From NCBI GenBank assembly GCA_024275695.1, contig JAJRYP010000007.1, positions 1 through 10,998 of the forward strand: DNA of 10,998 nt. Reading direction: 5' to 3'. Shown piece by piece: positions 6,114 to 10,998 of this stretch (position 1 is the stretch's first letter; each line of letters starts with the position of its first letter). The position numbers were made by a program, and so were the translations under genes. Source of the stretch: Patescibacteria group bacterium. Its GTDB lineage: Bacteria > Patescibacteriota > Gracilibacteria > UBA1369 > PNNO01. Under the pieces are notes generated by a model, which was given only the letters and a program-made list of their open reading frames with translations, did not search any database and was not told where the DNA came from.

Positions 6114-6821
6114 TTATGCCGGTAATTTATCGATTTCATTATTGTTCAGAATGCGGAATTTTCCTTTCTTAAGGGAGCCAAGACGCAATTTCCCGATTCT
6201 GACGCGCATTAAGTATATAACGGGATTTCCTATTTCTTCAAACATTCTTTTAATTTGTCGTTTCCGCCCTTCGTGAATTGTTACGTGGCATACTCCATGA
6301 CTGTTCTTAGTCTTTCGATCTTTGATCTCAACTTTACATGGAGATGTCTTTTTTCCATCAATTGTAACTCCTTTTTCAAGCTTTTCTTTTTGGGCATATG
6401 TAAGCTCTTTTTTACTGTACACCATGTATTCTTTTTCATGTTCAAATTTTGGATGAGTGATTTTATACGCAAGATCTCCGTCATTTGTTAAAAGAAGCAG
6501 ACCTTCCGTATCCAGGTCAAGACGGCCAACAGGAAACAGGTCGTCATATGGAATCAGATCCATCACGGTTTTTCGGTTTTTCGTGTCCATGCGGGTTGTA
6601 ATATAGCCGGACGGTTTATTAAGCATCAACGTAATAGTTTCTTTTTTTGGTTTGATGATTTCATCATTAACAGTAACTTTCGGATTCGTCTCCGGATCAA
6701 TTTGTGTGCCAAGTTTAGTTACGATTTTTCCGTTCACCGAAACACGTCCTTCCTCAATTAAAACTTCCGCTTTTCGTCTGGAATAAGAGCTGTTTAGGGC
6801 GATGTAACGTTGGAGGCGCAT
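6114..6821 (-). CDS. RsuA/RluB-family rRNA pseudouridine synthase
   Basis: This cytoplasmic enzyme converts a uridine of rRNA to pseudouridine. From ATG 6821 it has 235 residues. An S4 RNA-binding domain opens the protein (MRLQRYIALN, then SRRKAEVLIEEGRVSVNGK). The catalytic domain has FPVGRLDLDTEGLLLLTNDG, whose GRLD carries the catalytic Asp102, and later EGRKRQIKRMFEEIG. RluB (23S U2605) and RsuA (16S U516) share these motifs and I cannot tell them apart here, so no symbol is given. An in-frame ATG at 6875 would add 18 mostly basic residues and overlap the LCP gene by 53 nt. ATG 6821 is preferred because it starts at the S4 domain and lies 1 nt after the LCP stop, which suggests translational coupling. 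A housekeeping RNA enzyme inside a wall operon is unusual but such operons exist. Confidence 0.9.
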   Translation of the reverse strand: MRLQRYIALNSSYSRRKAEVLIEEGRVSVNGKIVTKLGTQIDPETNPKVTVNDEIIKPKKETITLMLNKPSGYITTRMDTKNRKTVMDLIPYDDLFPVGRLDLDTEGLLLLTNDGDLAYKITHPKFEHEKEYMVYSKKELTYAQKEKLEKGVTIDGKKTSPCKVEIKDRKTKNSHGVCHVTIHEGRKRQIKRMFEEIGNPVIYLMRVRIGKLRLGSLKKGKFRILNNNEIDKLPA

Positions 6822-6822
6822 A

Positions 6823-8286
6823 TTATTCCGTGGTTGTTTCTGTTTGCTCGTCTTCTTCTTCCGCTGCCGCTTCATCAGCGCTTGCCTGTGTAGGGAAATA
6901 ATAATAGAAAATGTCTTCCGGGCGCTTCTCTGCGTAATCTTCGCCGAGCTCTATAATTATATCCGCTTCGCTTATATATTGCGGTTCCATGTAAATTTCC
7001 GGGATCTCGCTTGAAATCTGTCCACCTATTAATTGTTGAATGAATGAAAGGCCTGCCGGTTTTTTCTCAGCTTCTTCGGGCCCCGCTATATTTTTATAAT
7101 AAATTTTTGTTTCTTTTATTTCTTGATTTTGTGCGTTTCCAAATCTGATAACATCGAAGCATAGACGGTTAAGACGTGCTTTGGTTTCAGCCGCAAGTCC
7201 ACCCGTTTTTGTTCCGTTTAAGATTTGTATTTTCGGCGGATTCAAATTTAGTTCGGGATAATGGAAAATCAAATCAACATATTGATGAATGAATTTGAAA
7301 TGATCGCCGATTGGAACAAGAACAAAAGCTCCTCCAAACAGATCTCTTTGAGGGACATACAAAAAGCCTCCGCATCCAATTGGATTATCCGTAATTACAC
7401 GGCTGATTATGTTCTCTTCATTAAAGTCTTGAGAAATTTTCGCCAGTTCTATGATATGTCCGAGTGTTAGATTTGTTTCGATGTTGTCTTCAACGGCATC
7501 AAGTAAGTCTTTAATTTTTCCGGGATTCAAAAGTACGTCTTTTGTCATAGCTTTCTTTTTAATGGCAAAAAGTAATTTTTGTTGACGTTTTGAGCGATCG
7601 AAGTCACTTGTTGTTTTACGACTTCTGGCATATTTAAGCGCAGTTTCTCCATCCATTTCCTGAAGTCCGGCGGGCAGAGAGAAGGTTTGGTACAAGATGG
7701 TTCCATCCAGCGGATAGTATGGGTCGTAAATTGCTTCATCAACATAAACTTCAATTCCACCTAAGCTATCAACGATGTCCTTAAGACCTTGAAAATCGAT
7801 TTTAATGTAATATTGAATGTCCACTCCCGTGATTTCTTCAGCAGCTTCTACCGCCAATTCAAGGCCTGTCTGCGAATCGTACATTTGTTTTCCAAGTTCA
7901 TAAATTCTGTTAATTCGAACACCTCCTCCGATTTTTTCTTTATCAGCATAAAAGTCACGCGGGATGGAGATCATTGGAACAAGTTTATTTGTCTGATCGA
8001 TACTCGCAACGATCATTGTGTCGGTTAGATCGGCACCATCATGATTTCCTCCGCCTGTTCCGAGAAGCAGAATGTTTGTGTTTCCGTAAAAATCAGTTTG
8101 AAGTTGTTGTCCGAAAATGCCAATTATATTAATGAATCCGATTTGTTTGATGATTGCCGAGCATCCGTATAAAAACAAAACAAAAACAGTAATTACGGCA
8201 ACAATAACGCCCCATTGAACGCGACTTTTAATTTTTGGTCTATAAAAATTCAGGTCTTTTTTCTTGCTTTTAAGACTCTCGAACAA
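6823..8286 (-). CDS. LytR-CpsA-Psr (LCP) family protein with a LytR_C domain
   Basis: LCP proteins transfer polymers from undecaprenyl carriers onto peptidoglycan or protein, outside the membrane. The 487 residues comprise a basic cytoplasmic N-terminus, one membrane helix (about 24-43), the LCP domain (about 70-246) and a LytR_C domain (about 351-450). LCP landmarks are NILLLGTGG (71-79), LTDTMIV with Asp89 (87-93), SIPRDFYAD with Arg110 (107-115), RINRIYELG (124-132), SLGGIEVYVDEAI (174-186) and KYARSRKTTSDFDRSKRQQ (218-236), whose arginines bind the phosphate groups. LytR_C shows VPQR- and KIQILNGT-type strands and ends ADIIIELGEDY (441-451). An acidic tail (about 470-487) closes it. The best start is a TTG at 8286; CAAAGGAG (8316-8309) lies 22 nt upstream, across an A/T hairpin. 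The substrate is unknown; a wall polymer bound by the SLH protein encoded just upstream is my inference. Confidence 0.92.
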   Translation of the reverse strand: MFESLKSKKKDLNFYRPKIKSRVQWGVIVAVITVFVLFLYGCSAIIKQIGFINIIGIFGQQLQTDFYGNTNILLLGTGGGNHDGADLTDTMIVASIDQTNKLVPMISIPRDFYADKEKIGGGVRINRIYELGKQMYDSQTGLELAVEAAEEITGVDIQYYIKIDFQGLKDIVDSLGGIEVYVDEAIYDPYYPLDGTILYQTFSLPAGLQEMDGETALKYARSRKTTSDFDRSKRQQKLLFAIKKKAMTKDVLLNPGKIKDLLDAVEDNIETNLTLGHIIELAKISQDFNEENIISRVITDNPIGCGGFLYVPQRDLFGGAFVLVPIGDHFKFIHQYVDLIFHYPELNLNPPKIQILNGTKTGGLAAETKARLNRLCFDVIRFGNAQNQEIKETKIYYKNIAGPEEAEKKPAGLSFIQQLIGGQISSEIPEIYMEPQYISEADIIIELGEDYAEKRPEDIFYYYFPTQASADEAAAEEEDEQTETTTE

Positions 8287-8290
8287 CTTT

Positions 8291-8316
8291 GAAAAAAGAG
8301 ATTTTTTTCTCCTTTG
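8291..8316 (-). promoter_or_regulatory. Distant ribosome binding site and A/T hairpin before the LCP gene
   Basis: On the minus strand CAAAGGAG (8316-8309) is followed by GAAAAAA, a 5-nt loop, and TTTTTTC (8309-8291), which can pair over 7 bp. Folding would bring the Shine-Dalgarno to about 4 nt of the TTG start at 8286. No ATG or GTG lies at a normal distance in the LCP frame. The stem is nearly all A-U and therefore weak. Confidence 0.35.
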
Positions 8317-8332
8317 CCGTATTTTTCGTGTT

Positions 8333-10792
8333 TTAAACTTCAGTGTAAATTACAGTTAGAAATAAATTGCTCCACTTGTCTTGTTTTATACCTATTCCGA
8401 TTTCTTTCCATGTCGAGCTCGAAATATCGCTTTCTTCCAATAGTTTCTCTTGAAGCGTGGAAACAGAACCTTCTTTTAAAATGTATGCTTTTCCTTCAGA
8501 AGTGATTCCACTACTTTGAACTACGTCAATCAGGTTTATACCAGATGGAGAAGTAAAAGAAAAGAAATTTTGATTGATCATGTCCTCACTCCATTTTCGC
8601 GATATATTTCGCAATTCATTATTTAATGTAAGCGGAACCGCGCGATTGTCGTTTATAGCGTTTAAAATTTTATATTCAAATTGTTCCAGATCATTGTCAT
8701 CCCATGGGGTGTGTGAAAATTCTTCCGCAATAAATAAGTATCCGGAATCGTCTAACGCAATACCTATTCCAACATTATCCCATTTTGGATCAAGAATATT
8801 TTGTCTGTGTATTGCGCTTCTCATTAATGCTTTATGTGCAAAATAAACTGTTGGAGCATGTGCAAGATTTTCACCGACTTCAGTTGATATTCCATAATTT
8901 ATTCTACGATCGTCCGGAGTTTCTCCATCAAAATTAATATGCGAAAAATAATTAAGATTTGCCATGTCCTTGGCATGCGCTTGTGCAACATCGTTTAAAT
9001 CGTCCCGCATGGAAATGCCGGAAAGTCCGTGCGTTGCTCTTTCTTCGTTTATGTATGAAAGCAGTTCGCTTCTTGAAGTTCCAATATGAAATGACTCTGT
9101 AATTTCCATTGGATCCTGCAAATCAAAAAAATCCGGAATAATGGGAATTCCATTACCTATATAAATAGGGACATTAATGACTGCGGATCCGCCTTGATCG
9201 TTTATTTCCAAAATATATGTACCGGTTTGTGACGGGTTATATGAAAAATTAAAAGATGAGTTTGCCGGAATTACATCGTTCCCGTAATAGTCCAGCAGGT
9301 TTGCCGAGGTATAAATATTAAAAGTATCTACTACGCCGTCCGGTTTTATAATTGCCCCTTCCGCGAATATGTTTTCTTCCGTATATCCGGATACGGAGAT
9401 GATCTGCGTTGATGTTAAAGTTTCGGGGAGAGAGTTGTATGTAAGCGCATCGTCTAGTGTTAATTTAAAGTGATGTTTAATTCCTTTAAAAGACATGTCC
9501 GCACTTTTTTCCCATTTGGACGAGAGCCTGACAGGTGCGATCGAATCCGCCCGTGCTCCGTAAATTCGCCATTTAATATTGTCTTCTTCGAATGTTTTAA
9601 AGTCATTATAGAAGATTTCGAGAGTATCTGCGTCGCGAACAAAGTAAGACTCTACATTGTTATTCTGCATGAAATAGATTCTAAATATATCGTTTTGAGC
9701 TTTATCCCATGAAATCGTTGTAGCGTCGTCTTTAAAGCTTATTGAAAGATTGGATGGAGTATCGGAATTTGTCGCTGTTCCTTCTATCGGAATTCCATCT
9801 AAAACATGAATCGGGACGATCTTGCTTTCTCCGTTATTTCCCGGAATTACACCTAATTGATATGTTCCCGGATTTCTAAAAATCATTGGAATTTCAAAAC
9901 GATTTCCTTCAACCGTGCCTATAAAGTGCGTGTAATCATTTCCGTTTCCGTTGTCTTCCGCTAAAAAAGCAAAAATTGTATCGTATGAACCACCATTGAT
10001 TATTTCGCCTTCCAATATATATATCTCGTTTTTATAAAAAGTGTTTGGAAGTTCCGTATCCAGTTTGATTTCATCAAAGTAGTCCGGATTTATGGTTGAA
10101 AAATCTCCGGGATTATCGACCTGCCGTACTTCATTAATTTTATCTTCCGCTGTTTTATCAGCACTATAATTAATTACATTTTTTTTGATTGTTTGATACA
10201 TGAGCTGCGCCATATATCCTCTTGTAATCTCTTCTCCGGGATTTAAAAAATTCGTTTCCGCGGTTAAAATTCCTTCTTCTTTGGCAAAATAAACATAAGG
10301 TGAATACCAACTAAATCTGTATGTGTCGTCGTAAGAATTTTCCGGAACTTCGGCTAAATCGAGCCTGTCCCATTCTTGAACTTCACCTAAAATCTTTAGA
10401 GCCTCCACTTTATTAATATGCTTTAAAGGTTGAAATGTTCCATCCGGGTATCCTTTAATCCATCCTTCATATTTGGCTTTACGAACGTAAGGAGCATACC
10501 ACCGGCTTTCGTCTATATCGGAGAAGCCGCTTGTCGTATCAATGTTTGAATTTACTCCGGTTCCTTCAAGGACAATTTTCAAAAATTCAGTTCGGCTTAT
10601 AGGTTGATCAGGGCGAAATGTGCCGTCTTCATATCCCTGAACAATATTGTTTGATTGAAGGTAAGTGATTGCGACTTCATTTGGATGGCTTATTGGTACA
10701 TCAGAGAATGTTGATCCGAATGCCGCGGTTGATTGGAGAAAAAATAGTATAATAATGAGTATACCTCGGTACCTGAATAATTTTGATTTCAT
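8333..10792 (-). CDS. Secreted SLH-domain surface protein with tandem CAP domains
   Basis: This 819-residue protein is probably anchored to the cell surface. A signal peptide covers 1-26 (KSKLFRYR, then a hydrophobic core, cut near AAFGS). Three SLH domains follow (about 29-76, 89-136, 153-205); their TRAE-type motifs read SRTE (66), NKVE (127) and TRGY (190). SLH domains bind wall-linked polysaccharide. Next come a beta domain (about 239-338), a fibronectin-III-like segment (about 345-435) and a second, similar beta domain (about 441-553). A CAP/SCP domain (about 572-694) keeps His618, Glu641 and His662, the family's cavity residues. A second CAP-like domain (about 703-817) has lost all three. 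Bacterial CAP proteins of this YkwD type are poorly understood. ATG 10792 has no Shine-Dalgarno but lies close behind a strong promoter. It heads the minus-strand operon, 46 nt before the LCP gene. Confidence 0.9.
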   Translation of the reverse strand: MKSKLFRYRGILIIILFFLQSTAAFGSTFSDVPISHPNEVAITYLQSNNIVQGYEDGTFRPDQPISRTEFLKIVLEGTGVNSNIDTTSGFSDIDESRWYAPYVRKAKYEGWIKGYPDGTFQPLKHINKVEALKILGEVQEWDRLDLAEVPENSYDDTYRFSWYSPYVYFAKEEGILTAETNFLNPGEEITRGYMAQLMYQTIKKNVINYSADKTAEDKINEVRQVDNPGDFSTINPDYFDEIKLDTELPNTFYKNEIYILEGEIINGGSYDTIFAFLAEDNGNGNDYTHFIGTVEGNRFEIPMIFRNPGTYQLGVIPGNNGESKIVPIHVLDGIPIEGTATNSDTPSNLSISFKDDATTISWDKAQNDIFRIYFMQNNNVESYFVRDADTLEIFYNDFKTFEEDNIKWRIYGARADSIAPVRLSSKWEKSADMSFKGIKHHFKLTLDDALTYNSLPETLTSTQIISVSGYTEENIFAEGAIIKPDGVVDTFNIYTSANLLDYYGNDVIPANSSFNFSYNPSQTGTYILEINDQGGSAVINVPIYIGNGIPIIPDFFDLQDPMEITESFHIGTSRSELLSYINEERATHGLSGISMRDDLNDVAQAHAKDMANLNYFSHINFDGETPDDRRINYGISTEVGENLAHAPTVYFAHKALMRSAIHRQNILDPKWDNVGIGIALDDSGYLFIAEEFSHTPWDDNDLEQFEYKILNAINDNRAVPLTLNNELRNISRKWSEDMINQNFFSFTSPSGINLIDVVQSSGITSEGKAYILKEGSVSTLQEKLLEESDISSSTWKEIGIGIKQDKWSNLFLTVIYTEV

Positions 10793-10817
10793 ATTAATTT
10801 GCTAATGGGACTAATGC

Positions 10818-10847
10818 ATAATAACCTTCGCTCTTACAAGGTGTCAA
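10818..10847 (-). promoter_or_regulatory. Near-consensus sigma-70 promoter of the envelope operon
   Basis: On the minus strand a perfect TTGACA (10847-10842) and TATTAT (10823-10818, five of six consensus bases) are separated by 18 nt. Transcription would start near 10811, leaving a leader of only about 18 nt without a Shine-Dalgarno. It is the strongest promoter match in the window and precedes the SLH/CAP gene. Confidence 0.65.
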
Positions 10848-10863
10848 ACATCTGTTTTTGACA
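10842..10863. promoter_or_regulatory. Perfect inverted repeat overlapping the -35 of the envelope promoter
   Basis: TGTCAAA (10842-10848) and TTTGACA (10857-10863) form a perfect 7-bp inverted repeat with an 8-nt spacer. The left arm covers the -35 box of the minus-strand promoter. The right arm is a TTGACA on the plus strand, but no good -10 follows it at normal spacing, so an operator is as likely as a divergent promoter. Confidence 0.4.
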
Positions 10864-10922
10864 TAAATATGTTAAGATTGCAGCAATTAGGGTTACCTTT
10901 TTGTTTTCGAAGTAGTATAGGA

Positions 10923-10948
10923 TGGTGGCCAGATTTTGCTAACCACTA
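10923..10948 (+). other. Weak hairpin before the right-edge gene
   Basis: TGGTGG pairs with CCACTA (one G.T pair), then AG pairs with CT beyond a two-base mismatch, around the loop ATTTTG. It ends 5 nt before the ATG at 10954 and could lie in its leader. It is weak and may be chance. Confidence 0.25.
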
Positions 10949-10953
10949 TTTCT

Positions 10954-10998
10954 ATGGCAAGAAAAGGATCAATACATCAATTAATCGAAATGAAAGAA
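10954..10998 (+). CDS. Start of an unidentified plus-strand gene, cut by the window edge
   Basis: From ATG 10954 fifteen codons are open to the window end, reading MARKGSIHQLIEMKE. The fragment is basic and polar, like the N-terminus of a cytoplasmic or nucleic-acid-binding protein, but it is too short to identify. No Shine-Dalgarno is visible. A poor promoter match (TTACCT 10893-10898, 17 nt, TATAGG 10916-10921) lies upstream. The start is plausible mainly because the region is otherwise non-coding and divergent from the SLH/CAP gene. Confidence 0.35.
   Translation, partial: MARKGSIHQLIEMKE

Noticed and set aside
9430..10050. LPNTF and LPETL in the surface protein as sortase sorting signals
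   Set aside because: They are internal (residues 249 and 455), lack the Gly of LPXTG, and are not followed by a membrane helix and basic tail. They are equivalent positions of the duplicated beta domain.
10858..10878. Plus-strand promoter TTGACA followed by TAAGAT
   Set aside because: The spacer is only 9 nt, too short for a sigma-70 promoter, and no -10 lies at 16-18 nt.

Overview
The window looks like a chromosomal piece of a small-genome bacterium, roughly 40% GC by eye, with tightly packed genes and little mobile DNA. The mix of a streamlined class II aldolase/FBPase pair, a short DacA, an ECF sigma factor beside a FecR-domain protein, and a large SLH/CAP surface protein fits the Candidate Phyla Radiation (Patescibacteria, for example a Peregrinibacteria-like lineage). 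That placement is inferred from gene style and was not tested by search. Long reading frames uninterrupted by TGA, and a TGA stop on the aldolase gene, argue against the UGA=Gly code of Gracilibacteria/Absconditabacteria. Clear Shine-Dalgarno sequences are present for only some genes.

Left edge (1-270): the 5' end of a reverse-strand gene runs off the window. It has a good ribosome binding site but an apparent one-base frameshift. It faces the aldolase gene across a promoter region where the two directions seem to share one TATA-like segment.

Plus-strand cluster (271-4194): class II fructose-bisphosphate aldolase, class I fructose-1,6-bisphosphatase, an ECF sigma-70 factor, and a membrane protein with a FecR domain that is probably its anti-sigma/sensor partner. 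The first two genes are consecutive steps of gluconeogenesis. Three small hairpins with GA/GA internal loops lie between them.

Minus-strand cluster (10792 down to 4133), in order of transcription: a secreted SLH/CAP surface protein, a LytR-CpsA-Psr (LCP) protein, an RsuA/RluB pseudouridine synthase, a D-Ala-D-Ala carboxypeptidase and MraY. Gaps are 46, 1, 3 and 16 nt, so this is very likely one operon, read from a near-consensus promoter at 10818-10847 that carries a perfect inverted repeat. Four of the five products act on the cell envelope: MraY makes lipid I, DacA trims stem peptides, LCP proteins attach wall polymers to peptidoglycan, and SLH domains bind such polymers. The two clusters converge, and the ends of fecR and mraY overlap by 62 nt.

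Right edge (10793-10998): the divergent intergenic region, ending in the first 15 codons of a probable plus-strand gene. I saw no tRNA, rRNA, CRISPR array or insertion sequence.
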